Shown: positions 22,601-34,559 of the stretch, one piece after another | How the letters are laid out: every line of letters starts with the position of its first letter | Numbering within the stretch: position 1 is the stretch's first letter | Assembly: GCF_933775445.1 (NCBI RefSeq) | Contig: NC_065877.1 | Location: forward strand, 4,960,001 to 5,024,000 | Length of the DNA stretch: 64,000 nt | Direction of reading: 5' to 3' | Origin: Argentina anserina | Lineage: Eukaryota > Streptophyta > Magnoliopsida > Rosales > Rosaceae | Position numbers and translations under genes: made by a program | Notes under the pieces: model-generated | Seen by the model: only the letters and a program-made list of their open reading frames with translations | What the model was told of the DNA's origin: nothing | Databases searched by the model: none

Positions 22601-24734
22601 CAAATGTAAGTATGTTTTACTCTAGCCAGACATTACTCTTTGGGGGAGTACTGCAAATTGATGTATTGGAGTCATAAGATCAATCATAATTGATGATTCA
22701 TGAGAGTGCAAGATTCCTACACATTGACGGAATGTGAAACTAGTAGAGAAACCTAACTCATATCTAACCTAATGAATTGTTGATTTCATCAACTTTTCCG
22801 TTCTCCATTAGACTTATCAAGAATCTTGATTATATTGTATTGATCCGAATTGATTCAATAAAAACACATTATTCAATTGAATACAGAGATGAGAGTCATA
22901 TGTTGTGAGAAAGGAGGTACAGATTTAGAGATATGAATAGAAGAAAAAAAAATCATTACCAAGGGTATTGTGAGAAATTAAGAGAGGTCTAAATAAAAAA
23001 TTTGTGATGTACATTGAGTAAGTGCCGATTTTGAAGGTATGAATAAAAATTCTATTTATTATTTTGCACCAATACACCAACGAAAGGGAAATGAAAGAGA
23101 GTACTGCTACTGACCAAATAAAATTAAAATCGCTCAAATGGTTTGCGACATGAAACGGTCCGGCCTTTATTTTCCTGGTGAGAGGCTGGTAACTTTGGTT
23201 CGACATTCAATTGGAAGGGACGACAAAAGTTGTCGAATATGGGCTTCCCAAACTGCCTGGCACATGTGTATTCTACGAATCTCACCCATTTCTTGTCTTA
23301 TTAAACCGAACTGGTTGAAGGTACGTTATAGGCGTCTAAAGCAGTGGAAGCAGTCACATAGAATGCTCTGCGTGTGGCAGCTATAGGGATTTATACTTAC
23401 GAACTCGAAGACCTATAGGTCAGACATCACTATTTCCATTGAACACTCTCCTCAATTACTTTTATATTCACTATGCATGGTTGTTTGTTACTTACGTGAT
23501 AATCTTCACAAAACATGTGCTCGATCAATCGATCATAGTAATAAGGTTACGACTATTGCCCGACAAATATTTTAATTATTAAAATATTATATTACTCAAG
23601 TATAAAATGTCTATTAAGTATATCAATTTTTAAAAATAAATAATCAATTAATTATATATATACAAAAAAAATACTTAATTTGTCATAAAATATTAATCTT
23701 TTCCACCTGATCTAAAAATATTTCTCTCTTATTCATTGAAAATTTTCATCTTTTCTGTTCGATATTCATATGATATTCGTTATTCAAATCATAAATCATT
23801 ACTGTTAACTTAACAACATCTTTATAATACCTGGTGAACATCACAAATAAAAATTCTAACACCAAAATCAAAATTTTTCATTGCTCAAAGTTGATAATCT
23901 ATGATTTTTTTCCACAACTCAAAGTTGTTAATCTATGAATTTTTTAGCATTTATATTAGATAAACACTTAATGTTTTTAGAATAAATTAAAAATAAATAT
24001 ATATAATTAAGAAATAAATATATGAATCAGATTATGATTCTATTTGGAAATTGTCATTCCTTTTATATTGCTGTAAATTAATTGAAAGATTGTCTCTAAA
24101 AATTATCTTTTTCAATTCGATATGTCATCTAAGGACAATTTTGGAAAAATAAGTGGGTGAAATAAGCAAATTTAATGTTAAATTCAAAATGTGGGGTGAA
24201 ATGAGTAGAGGGGGTGAAAAAAGTAAATAGTGAGGTGGCACTAGCCGCACCCTAATAATAATGGAGAGATCGATGCTGGTTTTAATGGGCGTAGCCAGCT
24301 AAGGGCGAGAAAATTGACACGACCCATCTCAATTTCTAAAAATGTTTAATTTGCCTTAAATTCTATTGAATATTAACGGAATGATATATAAATTTAGAAA
24401 ATACTCAATTAGACCTAAATATTTATGACATTAATGATGAAATAAAAATTTATATCACTAAAATGCATAATCCAATCAATACAAATCATTTCGAAGGTTT
24501 CTTACCTTATTGATATATGCTTTAAATGTTATTTAAGCTAATTAAATGGAAACAAATACATTCGTTGTGATATTTATCATTTGAGACTTTCCTTAAAATC
24601 ATTTGATAGTCTCTTGTACAATAATGTTCTTAACAAAAGCTAGTGTTATTAGTTTTTTTCCTTGTTATCGTCTCATTCTCGAGAATAAGTGAAAATGATT
24701 TTAGTTTCTTCATAATAAAATTTGACCCTCCTAA
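19682..24734. other. Long intergenic stretch, no gene recognised
   Basis: The first 190 bp are the second half of duplication copy B. Beyond about 19880 I find no gene, RNA or clear element over almost 5 kb. Frames longer than 70 codons exist (for example 20811-21280, 22077-22358 and 23138-23386), but their translations show no domain and they overlap on both strands. The stretch 24140-24250, with GTGGGTGAAATAAG and GGGGTGAAATGAG, looks like repeat-derived sequence without definable ends. Confidence 0.45.
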
Positions 24735-25175
24735 GAGTATCTCTAACAGCTCATCTCAAAATTCTCTATTACATAGAATGAAAACACTAAATCTCTAAAA
24801 AAAAAAAAAACCTCAACTCCACTAACTCATATATTCTATTGTATAAAATTAAATACAAATGTGATATAATTAAATAAAAATCAAATTGAATCTTATAATA
24901 TCATAATTTATACCAAGACCAGAGTGATAAATTATTCCTTTTTTTGTTATTTCTTTAGGATGTAGAGTGAAATTGTTTTTAGTAAGAAATAAAATTTAGA
25001 GATTGTTTTCAAAATTTTATAGATTTTGAAAATTCTACAAATTTAGAGATTTTGTCTCTCTCTTCCCACTTTGGTTATTATAGAGGACGATTTAAAGTAG
25101 TTGTTGGAGTAAAAAATTAATATTTTTCTTCTATAATATATTATTTGAATTTCAGAGGAGCTGTTAGAGATGTTC
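24735..25175. mobile_element. Tourist-like MITE (PIF/Harbinger)
   Basis: The left end GAGTATCTCTAACAGCTC and the right end, read on the opposite strand as GAACATCTCTAACAGCTC, are nearly identical inverted repeats with the GAGCATCTCYAACA-type consensus of plant Tourist elements. TAA flanks both sides (24732-24734 and 25176-25178). It is 441 bp and non-coding. Confidence 0.88.
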
Positions 25176-25520
25176 TAAGTACGATTCCTACGTCTTACAT
25201 GCATGAAATTTCACGTGTTATCGATCTCTTGAGATGATTTGCAAGGAACGATCCATTATTGAGTATGGTATTCATTTTCAGACAGCTATGGGTTTTGTTA
25301 AAAATGATCGATTACGACTAATGCTCCTCTACGATAGGTTGCGTATGTAATATTTCCACACTCTTCAATCCGGGACGTAAAGCTTGGTATCCATGGCAAA
25401 ATTGATATCATATATGTAAGTGATGGGTGAAAGCTCAAGCTTTGCAGTTTTCTTGTCTTCCAACCCTGATTGCTTTCATGCTCTCTTCATGAAAACTTTC
25501 GTCACCAGTAGCGTTGTAAA

Positions 25521-27818
25521 TAGGGGCGGATCCAAACCTTTCCCTGTAGGGCTCAAGCCCAACCGAAGATTTTGGGGGGAAAAAATTAGGTATATACTAA
25601 TTTTTAATGAAGTCCAGACAGCCTCACAACCATCCGATTGTTAATGAAGCTATTCGATGAATGAAAAGCATAATTATTAAAACATGAAAGTAGATACCAT
25701 GTACCCAATCTTTTCTCTTTGGCAAAGAGCCTAAATCCTCGACAGAAACTCTATCTTCTTCAGTCCTCAATTTGTCTAGACACACCAGTGGCATTGATTT
25801 AGTCAGCTTTGATTCCTCAGAGATCTTAGTCGCGGTCGGGGCTACAAGTGGTACCATTAAGCTTTGAGATTTAGAGGTGGCTAAGAGTACGCTTTCATTT
25901 CCCACCACCATATTCATTTCATCCTCTGATTACTTTCTTTTTTGCAATCTAGTTGTTCGCACCCTTACTGGTCACATATCCAATTGTATATCTGTCTTCC
26001 ATCGTTTTGGAGAGTTCTTTGCATCCAGTTCCAAAATTGCCCAATTTCAAGGGCCAATTAGAGAGCTAAAATACTGTAAGTATAATCAAATTAGGGAGAA
26101 CTATTAATTGCGTTTTCTTATTTGATCTGATTATGTTCTAGTTTGTTGGGTTTTTGCCTAGAATCCCTAGATAGAAGCATGCATGGAGTGAGACGAATCA
26201 ATAATGGTGCATTCAGTGGCGGATCATGGACGAGTGCTTAGGGGATGTTTGATCTAGAATTGTAATCTAAGGAGGATTTGAAATTTGGGCGAAGGCTAAA
26301 AAAAAATTTTTGACAGTATACACAAGAGATGACATTCAACCAATGTACACAAAATAATTTGTGATTCACACTTTTGAAGTGATTGTTTTACATTATCTGC
26401 ATAAAAATACCTCCAAGCATATGTAATTGAGGGTGGATGGAAAGCAAACGCAGAAAGTCAGAAATCCCAAATGAGAAAATCTCTAATTCGATCATGACAT
26501 CCCGTGCTCGCTAGAGGACTGGAGGCCGTGCATAACTTTTTGGTGGAATAGTGGAGTGAGTCAAATCCCAAGTGCGATCTATCACTCTAATTTAAGAATT
26601 AGGCTTTAGTTTTTAGGGTTAGAGATTTAATTTTATGAAGAAAAAAAAAAGGAAGAAGACATAGTGAGGGAAAAAAAGACGAAGAAAAGAAAAATTGGGT
26701 CATCCCTGTGAGATTAGAGAGGTTGGTGTGGGAGGAGATTGAATGTGGGTGTGTGTAGGTGTAAGTGTTGGTGAGGAGATTGAGTGTGTGAGAGAGTAAG
26801 GGATACTAGCTCCAATTAAAAACAATTAATACCAATTTTTTTTCTAATTGGCTTGGGGTGCATTGATGTTTGGGTTGTCGGAAATGTCACCATTTAAATA
26901 CTGAATTAGGAATTTTATTATGCTTTTTTCTAGATGATTATTGCTAAATTTAGTTTATACTCTTATTGATTTACGGTAGTCTAATTTTAGCTTTTTAGGT
27001 CTATCACAATTATTAATATGATATTGTTCTACTGATATGGTTATTGCTCTGTGTTTGTCTATATTTTGTTTAATACAAGCATTGTTTCTCGATCCATGAG
27101 CACGTTTGTTACCCCATGATTGTACCCAAGCTTAATTTCTACTGGAAGCCTAGACTTGAAACTCAGCTTATTCTAATGTAATAGCACCCATGTTTGGTGC
27201 ACTTCCCACTTCTCTTCCAACTTCCATTATCATTGATTCTTTCTATTCTCTCCCACATCTCTCTAAAACCTACATGCTCTCCATCACCAGCAACACGTAC
27301 TTCTGTAAGCTCAATAGATTTTAGGTAATTCATTTATTACCCAGAATTCTAAACACATGAAATTGGAATTTTAGACAGCAAGAAGTTCAAACCTAAAATT
27401 TAAACTAGTAAAATTGATCATTCGCATCAACCCAAAATTCAAATCTCATTCTACAAAGGAGTAGAAGGTGGTGAGGTTCTGAGAATGATGAAAAAAATGA
27501 TTGAGTTAATTGAGGCGGGGAGATAGAACCAAGGCTTACAGAGCCCCATGGTTTTTGGTGTCTTTCCGTAAGAACGTGTCGGGTGAATTATGGATTCCGG
27601 AAGACTCGTCTTGGAGAGTCCATGTTGCACCAAACGTGGGATAACTCCATGTGGATTCCGTAAGTTGGTCTACAGCAGTACAGTCCCGTGTAACAAACGT
27701 GTTATATATGTGATCTCTAATAAAATGTCTCATTCACTGCCGAAACCAAAGGGATTCAAACAAATCACTATGGTTTCTAATTGCTAATGTTTCGGAATTC
27801 TAATTCCTAGATCCACTA
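25521..27818. mobile_element. Non-autonomous hAT derivative, 2.3 kb
   Basis: The left end TAGGGGCGGATCC and the right end, read on the opposite strand as TAGTGGATCTAGG, are diverged inverted repeats of the family seen at 31697-34976. A perfect 8-bp direct repeat, GTTGTAAA, flanks it exactly (25513-25520 and 27819-27826). The interior holds short frames without recognisable domains and another hAT-like insertion at 26214-26856. The right TIR appears to have lost two bases, so the boundary call rests mainly on the target duplication. Confidence 0.65.
26214..26856. mobile_element. Probable small hAT element nested in the 25521-27818 element
   Basis: The left terminus CAGTGGCGGATCATGG is typical of the family. 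It is preceded by GGTGCATT (26206-26213), and an exact second copy of that 8-mer lies at 26857-26864. The putative right end (GGCTTG) matches the expected CCACTG poorly, so either the end is decayed or the 8-mer match is chance. The interior is purine-rich and non-coding. Confidence 0.5.
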
Positions 27819-27826
27819 GTTGTAAA

Positions 27827-28001
27827 TCGATAATGCTTACAAGTTCCAACAATTGTTTTGGTACATTTCATATTCCTTTCCATCTATAACAAAACATGAT
27901 TGCTACTAATATTGAATGAATGAATGAGATATTTCATTAATCGTTCACCAAACAAAAATAAAGAAAAATTCATCATTGTGATTTACACGTTTGAATCAAA
28001 T
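27827..28001. other. 3' flank of the U-box gene
   Basis: AT-rich sequence that probably includes the 3' untranslated region of the minus-strand U-box gene. Nothing else seen. Confidence 0.4.
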
Positions 28002-30053
28002 TTAGCTAGACACCATTGCACTGACTGCAGTCGTTGAGGAACTCACAACAGTCGAATAACCTTCAGGTACATGATCACCCTCCATTCCCGCCGCCCATCT
28101 CCTCAGAATCCTCAACAACGATGCCGCTTTCCTCCTTGCCCTCGCCGTCCCCGTTCCCATTAATTCCCATATTACCCTCTCTATCCCCGGAACCGACACC
28201 AACTCCACCACCATCTCCGACCCCCCTTTTCGACAAATCGTCACAAGAGTTGCCGTCGCACTCTCCCTCGCCCTATCCGACCCTTCTCTTAACACCACCC
28301 CCAAATGCCTAATCGCACCATACGCCGCCGCAATGGCCACTATCCCGCCACATCTCACCACCACTTCCAACACTGCCACCGCCTCTTCCGGTAGCCCCTC
28401 CATTACCTCCACCGTCATCTCCACCACCCCGGCTTCCACCAACCTCGCCACCGCCTCTCTCTCTCCCGCCAAATTCAATATTGCCACCATTGCATCCCTC
28501 TTGGAAGACCCGGGTCCCTCCCTGGCCAACTCCACCAACGGCTTCACGACACGTCCCTTCCTCCCTAGTTTCTTCCTGTACGCATGCACACCGGATAAAC
28601 TGAATATCGTAGCCGCCGCGTTGCCCTTGGCCTCCCACGTCGCACCAGACCGGAGCACCTCAATGACTCCGTTTAAGGCTCCGTCAGTGTCCATAATTCT
28701 CGCTTTATTGGCTTCAAGTATCGAAAGGTTGAGGATCGTCGTGACGGCGTTAACTTGGAGGTTAGGGTGATCCAGTCCGACGTCCGAACTCAGATAACGT
28801 ACGAGCAAAGGAATGGCTCCAGCTTCGGCAATGCAGGCTCGGCAATCGGAATCAGTCTTGGCTAGACTTCGGAGCTCGTAAACGACCACGTTGGCAGCCT
28901 CGATTGACTGGGCCGCAAGGGATAGCTTATTGACCAAAAACGACGCGGTCATCCGCGTAGCTTCCAACGCCGCCTTGTTCTTCTTGACGGCGCTGACTTT
29001 ATCTTTGCCCTCAGCGTGGTCGAAAGGGATTCGCTGCTCGCGGCACCACATGGCGATAAGATTTTTCAAAGCGCGGTTCGGTATCAAGCTCGTGTGGGCC
29101 AGGGCCTGACCTGTCTTGGGACACGTGTTGTGACCTGACTCGATCCACAGCTTGATTGACTCACGATCGTACGTCTGACCGGTCGACACGGCCACAGGGT
29201 CCCGCATGAGTTCCAAGCTGATCGGACACCGGAAGTCCACCGGGAAATTCAGCTCCGAGGATGATTTCAGGCGAGTGAGATCGGAGCTTGGAGTTGAAGC
29301 GCCGAAGAGGACACATTTGGCGTAGCGGACGAGGCCGATGAGGGAAACCAGTTGGGATTTGAATTTGTCGTCGGCTTGGTTCTGAAACTCGTCTTGGAGA
29401 GACTCTAGCTCTTCTTTACAATTCGAAGAGTCTAGAATACCTAACTGGATGAATATCTCGTAGAGCTTGGAGTGGTCTGGGATGATTTCCTTTTTGAGAC
29501 GATCGAGCATGGAGCAGACTTCGAGTCGGAGATTGTCATCCTTAGGATCAACAAAGGCGTCTCTGCTTCGCGCGCACTGACCGCGGAGCAAGGCGACGAC
29601 TTCCTCGACGTCGTCGTTTAGGTTAAGCTCCTTGATGGGGAGAATATCTAGCAAAGTGGATAGATCAAGAGTTAGCTCGTGGAAGCTGTTTGCGAGGGAG
29701 TCGTTTTGGATCAGAAGCCACATCTTGCTGCCGTTGGAAGAGTCTTCGATGAGGGTTTGGATTCTCTGGAGAAGGATGTACATTTCTTGGAAGCATAACA
29801 AAGCTGAGGGAGAGAGGTAGGTGATCGAAGATCGAGCTAGGTCTTCGAAGAGGAAAGCCAGAAGCTTGGCCTTTCGAGTCATGGATAGGGTGGTTCGTCT
29901 GAGAAGGAAGCCGCGGGATTCGAGGGAGGAGATTTCTTGGCAGAGGAGGAGGAGGGAGTGGAGGAGGCTCTGGTCGGAGAATTTGGGAGATATAAAGGCT
30001 CCGGCAGACGGTCGCCGCTTTCTGGGTGGGAATGCTTGTGGAGAAACCGCCAT
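28002..30053 (-). CDS. U-box/ARM-repeat E3 ubiquitin ligase, PUB16-like
   Basis: A 683-residue protein from one exon. The frame is open 50 codons further upstream, but the ATG at 30051-30053 (MAVSPQAFPPRKRRPS) matches the family start and lies about 100 nt below a TATA box. Residues about 25-250 form the helical U-box N-terminal region of plant PUB proteins. The U-box spans about 271-344 (FRCPISLELMRDPVAVSTGQ, then TYDRESI, CPKTGQ, PNRALKNLI). Armadillo repeats fill about 360-670. U-box proteins recruit ubiquitin-charged E2 enzymes through this domain, and the ARM region binds substrate. In this clade members act in stress and hormone signalling in the cytosol or at the plasma membrane. The Gly/Val/Ala-rich C-terminal ARM stretch makes the opposite strand look open but it is not a gene. 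The PUB16 label rests on the MAVSP..PPRKRRPSAGAF start as I remember it; the U-box/ARM class is certain. Confidence 0.95.
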   Translation of the reverse strand: MAVSPQAFPPRKRRPSAGAFISPKFSDQSLLHSLLLLCQEISSLESRGFLLRRTTLSMTRKAKLLAFLFEDLARSSITYLSPSALLCFQEMYILLQRIQTLIEDSSNGSKMWLLIQNDSLANSFHELTLDLSTLLDILPIKELNLNDDVEEVVALLRGQCARSRDAFVDPKDDNLRLEVCSMLDRLKKEIIPDHSKLYEIFIQLGILDSSNCKEELESLQDEFQNQADDKFKSQLVSLIGLVRYAKCVLFGASTPSSDLTRLKSSSELNFPVDFRCPISLELMRDPVAVSTGQTYDRESIKLWIESGHNTCPKTGQALAHTSLIPNRALKNLIAMWCREQRIPFDHAEGKDKVSAVKKNKAALEATRMTASFLVNKLSLAAQSIEAANVVVYELRSLAKTDSDCRACIAEAGAIPLLVRYLSSDVGLDHPNLQVNAVTTILNLSILEANKARIMDTDGALNGVIEVLRSGATWEAKGNAAATIFSLSGVHAYRKKLGRKGRVVKPLVELAREGPGSSKRDAMVAILNLAGEREAVARLVEAGVVEMTVEVMEGLPEEAVAVLEVVVRCGGIVAIAAAYGAIRHLGVVLREGSDRARESATATLVTICRKGGSEMVVELVSVPGIERVIWELMGTGTARARRKAASLLRILRRWAAGMEGDHVPEGYSTVVSSSTTAVSAMVSS

Positions 30054-30190
30054 GAATATATCGATTATCAGAAAAAATCTCTTTTGTGTGGCTCGATGAA
30101 GATTGAAGAAGAGAGAAGAAGGAAGGGGAAAGGTCTTGAGTTTGGAGTAGAATATAAACAAACGAGTTGGCTTTTTGGTTCGTATATGTG

Positions 30191-30198
30191 TTTTATAA
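30191..30198 (-). promoter_or_regulatory. TATA box of the U-box gene
   Basis: On the minus strand the sequence reads TTATAAAA, about 140 bp upstream of the start codon at 30053. That would put transcription start near 30160 and give a leader of about 105 nt. Confidence 0.55.
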
Positions 30199-30816
30199 TG
30201 CAACGATTAGGGTCACGGTATTTGACTGGTTTTGGTTGTCATATGCAGCAAGTGATAAGCATGGGCCGTTTTGCTTGGTATAATAGTACACAGACAGCGA
30301 CGATGTGATCAAAATCCGGTAGCAAGAACAATACGAGCCGTTTGATTAAGTCCATAGAAATGCCAAACTTTACTAAATCAACGTAACGGAACTGTTCTGA
30401 GTTGAAATGCCGCCGGCAAGAAGGTGAATGGATATAAAAGTATTAAAGAGGTTAACTGGTATGCACTTACAAGATGGTACGTTTGGTGGGGAGTTGTTAG
30501 TGGACTTGGCTTTCATCGTCATCCATCCACATGCCATTTGCCAATCAGTGACGTTCATGCCATCATGCATCATTTGGTTTCGCTGCCTTTTTTCTCTTCT
30601 TATTTTGGAAAATTTAAGGCAGACATATATGTACTGGTAACAAACAAAGGAAGGGATGAGGCATTGGTATATATGATGGACAGCCTCGCTTAACGTTATG
30701 GATTGGTTCATTTATACTATACTAAGGGAGTTAGGGTCGTTGAAAGAGGCTTTGTTGGGAAGTTTTGTTATAAGAACATCATGTATGCTTCAACCTCTAT
30801 TACCCCTTTTGTGAAA
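30199..30816. other. Upstream region of the U-box gene up to the MULE insertion
   Basis: No gene recognised. This is the proximal promoter of the U-box gene. It ends in the 9-bp target duplication TTTGTGAAA (30808-30816) of the Mutator-like element. Confidence 0.45.
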
Positions 30817-31002
30817 GGGAAATTCGTGCCAACGGTACTTCACATTTCCAATCTTATAAACTTCAGTATCTCATGTTTTTCAAACTTCACATCGGTACTT
30901 CATGTTTGGACCCTGACACAATTTTGGTATTTTTAGCCGTCAGCTCTGTTACGTGAACTGCCAACTAACTATTTTACAAGGATATTTCTGTCCATTAGTT
31001 GA

Positions 31003-31344
31003 CTTGCCAAGGCCCTCGAGCTCAGCTATTCCAGCGTCACCTACAACCGTATGATCAAAGGAATCATGTCCGATCGCAATCAATGCTCCATCCCCCTCCT
31101 CACTGTCCCTTCCCTCCTCAAACTCTCCCCCAACCTCACCTCTTCTGTCGCATTCCACTACGATCTCCTCTCCATCCCACGCGCACCCCTTCCACCGGCA
31201 CACGCTCTCACTGTCTGTGCCGAAACCCGTCCAGGCCTCAACTCCGGCAACCCTGTTTTGAAGACCTACGATCTGATCTGGTCGCCGGAAAAGATCGAGC
31301 GCCTCATAATTTTTTATCGTCAGTTTTGCCTTCAAGTTACTGCC
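31003..31344 (+). pseudogene. Possible captured gene fragment inside the MULE
   Basis: A GC-richer block lies between the MULE terminal repeats. On the plus strand it reads AKALELSYSSVTYNRMIKGI, later LLTVPSLLKLSPNLTSSVAF, and ends with VLKTYDLIWSPEKIERLI. The minus strand is also open (30949-31335). I cannot name the parent gene or tell which strand was coding. Mutator-like elements with such inserts are known as Pack-MULEs; that reading is inference here. Confidence 0.4.
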
Positions 31345-31798
31345 AAATGCATGTTAAAGAAACTTAATATCAATTTTTTACATGTAATGCCCAGAATCAG
31401 ATACAAAAAGGTAGAGGCGTTGCCCAGTAAAAAATCAATTTTGAGCCTCTCTTTATTACACATACCCCCACCTTCACTTGTTTGATTAAGTCATGAATCC
31501 GAACCTACTATGCCCAGAACATGCAGATTTTTGCGTTCTTCTTCAAGCTTCTTCTGATCATTAGATATCACAATTATCATTTCCACGGTTTGCTTAATAG
31601 TTTAAACAAAATCCATCAAGATTCAGATCAAATCATGGCGAATTGACCACCACCGCTCAGCTCCTATGCAACGGTCAAGATTCAAGCCATACAAACCGGT
31701 GGCGGATCCAGAAAATTTTACCAGCCAAGGCAAAATTTACTTGTTACTTGAAAATATAATCAATTTCAATTAAAACAAAAATACAATACAACCTTCAA

Positions 31799-34200
31799 TC
31801 AACAATGAAACGGTAATTGTCCACGGCGCGATTTCATATTTTGGAAACGCTGCATAATAGCATCATTACTAACACTATTGAACATATATTTCTCAATATA
31901 AACAAGCAAACTATCATTCAGCCACTGATCTCTCATTCTATTACGAAGTGGATTCTTCACAATGTTCATAGCTGAGAATACTCTTTTCACTGAAGCTGTT
32001 GCAACTGGTAGAACTAAAGCCAAAGTTAGAAGCTTGTAGACTGATGCATGTGTTATGTGCTTTCTAGTCTCCACCAATTTTTTTGCAAGACTATTGATTC
32101 CTTTCAGTTGACAAAAATCATTTCTGGATCGCATATCATTAATGTAAATATGAAGCTTGTCTTCAAGTGATAACACATCTCTTTCAGAAAAATCTCTTGG
32201 ATAAAATTGAGCAAGACGAAATAACTTTTGCTTGTCAAAAGCAGAAAATGAATCATCTGGACTTAAACTTGAAACACAAATTAGAAGCTCAGAGTTTACC
32301 TCATTAAAACGATCATTCAAGTCTGAAAGTTGTCTATCGATCACAGAATAAAAGATATCCACTCGATAATGATGAATGACTGTCAACTTTTCAGCCCTAC
32401 GTTGTGATTTCCCTTGAGCAACAAAAAGATCATCCATATTGGGAATCTTGACACCATGCTTGTTACAGAAACAGTAGACCTTGTCAAGGAAATTATCCCA
32501 TTCACATTCTTCCTCCCTCATAGTTTGTAGTTGTTGCTTGCTTGCCTTAACTAAATCCATAGCATTGACAATATCTTGATCATTTCTTTGTAATGCTTGT
32601 GATAACTCATTCGTCACACCCAACACTTGTATCATTAAAAACAAACAAAATATAAAATTAAATGATTGCATTTGTGCTAGCAACAGATTACATTCCCCTC
32701 TTTGATCATCATGTGTCCCATCTTCCATAATCATTTGAATCACCTTAACTGTGGAAGAAAACATAGAAATAATGCTCAGTAATGTACCATAATGTGACCC
32801 CCAACGTGTATCACCCGGACGTTTAAGAGTAGTTTCTTGATTCTGTCCTCTTCCACTTTGAAGCTCATCATTTTGAAGAGCTTTTAACAGTTCATTTTGT
32901 TGTTGCTCTCGAAGAAGATCACGACGTTTACATGATGCTCCAACAAGGTTAATCACTCTACTGACTAAGAAAAAAAATGAAGCAACTGCAACATGGTTTT
33001 TAGCTAGAGCAACAAGAGCAAGTTGAAGTTGATGTGCAAAACAATGAACATAAAATGCACAATTATTTTCTTTCAAAATAAGTGCCTTAAGACCATTGAA
33101 CTCACCTCGCATATTACTAGCCCCATCATAGCCTTGTCCTCGAAGATTTGATATGCTCAACCTATTTCTGGAAAATAGCTCATCTATTGCAAGTTTCAAG
33201 GACCGTGCATCAGTACTTTTCACATGTTCGATGCCGACAAACCTTTCAATTACTTCACCTTTATTATCTACATATCGAAGAACAACTGCCATCTGCTCTT
33301 TTACTGCATGATCTCGTGCTTCATCAACAAGAATAGAAAATGGTGCATCACCCATGTCAAACATGATTGTATTAAGAGTTTCAACAGAAGCTGCATTTAT
33401 GATATCTTTTTGTATAGCAGGTGATTTCAACTGTAGATTTCCTCGAGCATTTTCAAAGGCGACAGCTTTCACATTGTCATTGTGTTCAGCAAGAAATTCT
33501 AGAAGTTCTAGAAAGTTTCCTTTGTTGTTTGAGGATTCTGATTCATCATGGCCACGGAAAGCAAGACCTTGTCGCAACAAGAAACGAACACAATCAATTG
33601 AAGCATTCAAAAGAGTATAATAGTCCTGCTTAGAGGTTTCCACTTGACGACTAATAACTGATTCAAGATGCTGCTTCTGATTCATTAGAGCATGGCAATT
33701 CAATAGAGCTTGATTATGAACACTACTGGTAGTTCCAACATGATCTTTAAGCCCTTTTTTATTCTTCCAATTGTTGTAACCTTTAGCAGTAAATGTATCG
33801 CCGCCTCCTTGATCACCATGTTCTGGTTTAAAAAGATAACAACACAGACAAAATAAAGCATCTTTCTCTATGCTGTACTCTAGCCACTCCAAATGATCAT
33901 CAAACCAGGAAGAGTTAAACTTCCGTTTAGTTCCATTTATTTCTCTTTGGGGAAACTTATGGTTTCGAGGTTGACAAGGACCCTTGAGCAGATAACTTCG
34001 TCTAACTTGATCACGAATATTTGGATCATAATCCAAAATACGCTTTCGACGTGCAGGGTCTGAAGGAAGATTTTCCAACACTTCTTCAAGTTCTGTTCTC
34101 TTTGAACTTTCACTATCAACATTGGCCTTCCTCTTCTTCGATGATGAAGGATTTGAAAGTTCATCTGTTCTTGATAGTTTTTGAAAGTATTTCTCTAGCA
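31799..34200 (-). CDS. hAT transposase, ZMYM1-like (TTF zinc finger, DUF4371, hAT dimerisation)
   Basis: A long uninterrupted exon on the minus strand, stop codon at 31799-31801. No usable ATG starts the open frame. It is preceded by a strong 3' splice site (TTAATTACAG, ending at 34201), and a perfect 5' splice site (CGCAA then GTAAGT) lies at 34560/34559. Splicing out 34201-34559 joins the A at 34560 to TG at 34200-34199, making ATG and an 800-residue protein starting MLEKYFQKLSRTDE. Domains: a TTF-type zinc-finger region at about residues 80-160 (FDDHLEWLEYS, LFCLCCYLF), a DUF4371/RNase H-like region at about 180-400 with FSILVDEARD and GQGYDGASNMRG, and a C-terminal hAT dimerisation segment (LTLALVLPVATASVKRVFSA). 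Such proteins cut and paste hAT elements. The splice-built start is inferred from sequence, not from RNA. Confidence 0.9.
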
Positions 34201-34559
34201 CTGTAATTAACAATTGAATCAATTTCTTAATAAATCTAATTCTGCAAACATCAAACTCTAAGTCGACCTATCACCTATGTTTTACAATCAATTGGATCAA
34301 CTTTCGAAAGTTCAATAATCAATATTATGTCTATTCATTATTCACTGCAATTCAATCATAGCTTTGAACAGATAATCACTATAAAACATTCAATCTCAAT
34401 TCTCAAGCAACAATGTTACAACATAATCAAACCTTTAAAGAACTTAGAACTATTAACCAACGAATTAGAAAAAAAATGAAAAAAATATGATTGATATAAT
34501 GATATTATCTGATGAGTGATGAGTGATGATCATATGAATAGATTCACTTAAACACTTAC
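34201..34559 (-). other. Predicted 5' intron of the hAT transposase gene
   Basis: On the minus strand the segment begins GTAAGTGTTT and ends TTAATTACAG, both strong plant splice signals. Excision creates the ATG from A at 34560 plus TG at 34200-34199. The region 34561-34976 would then be a non-coding first exon plus the 5' terminus. Confidence 0.65.

Noticed and set aside
28034..28770. Long plus-strand open frames (92 and 145 codons) opposite the U-box gene, and a Gly-rich minus frame at 28309-28638
   Set aside because: They are shadows of the GC-rich armadillo-coding sequence of the U-box gene; their Ser/Thr/Pro- or Gly-rich translations have no domain.
31799..34222. hAT transposase frame starting at 34222
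   Set aside because: The first codon there is TTG and the first eight codons lie in what looks like an intron end; the splice-built start at 34560/34200 fits better.
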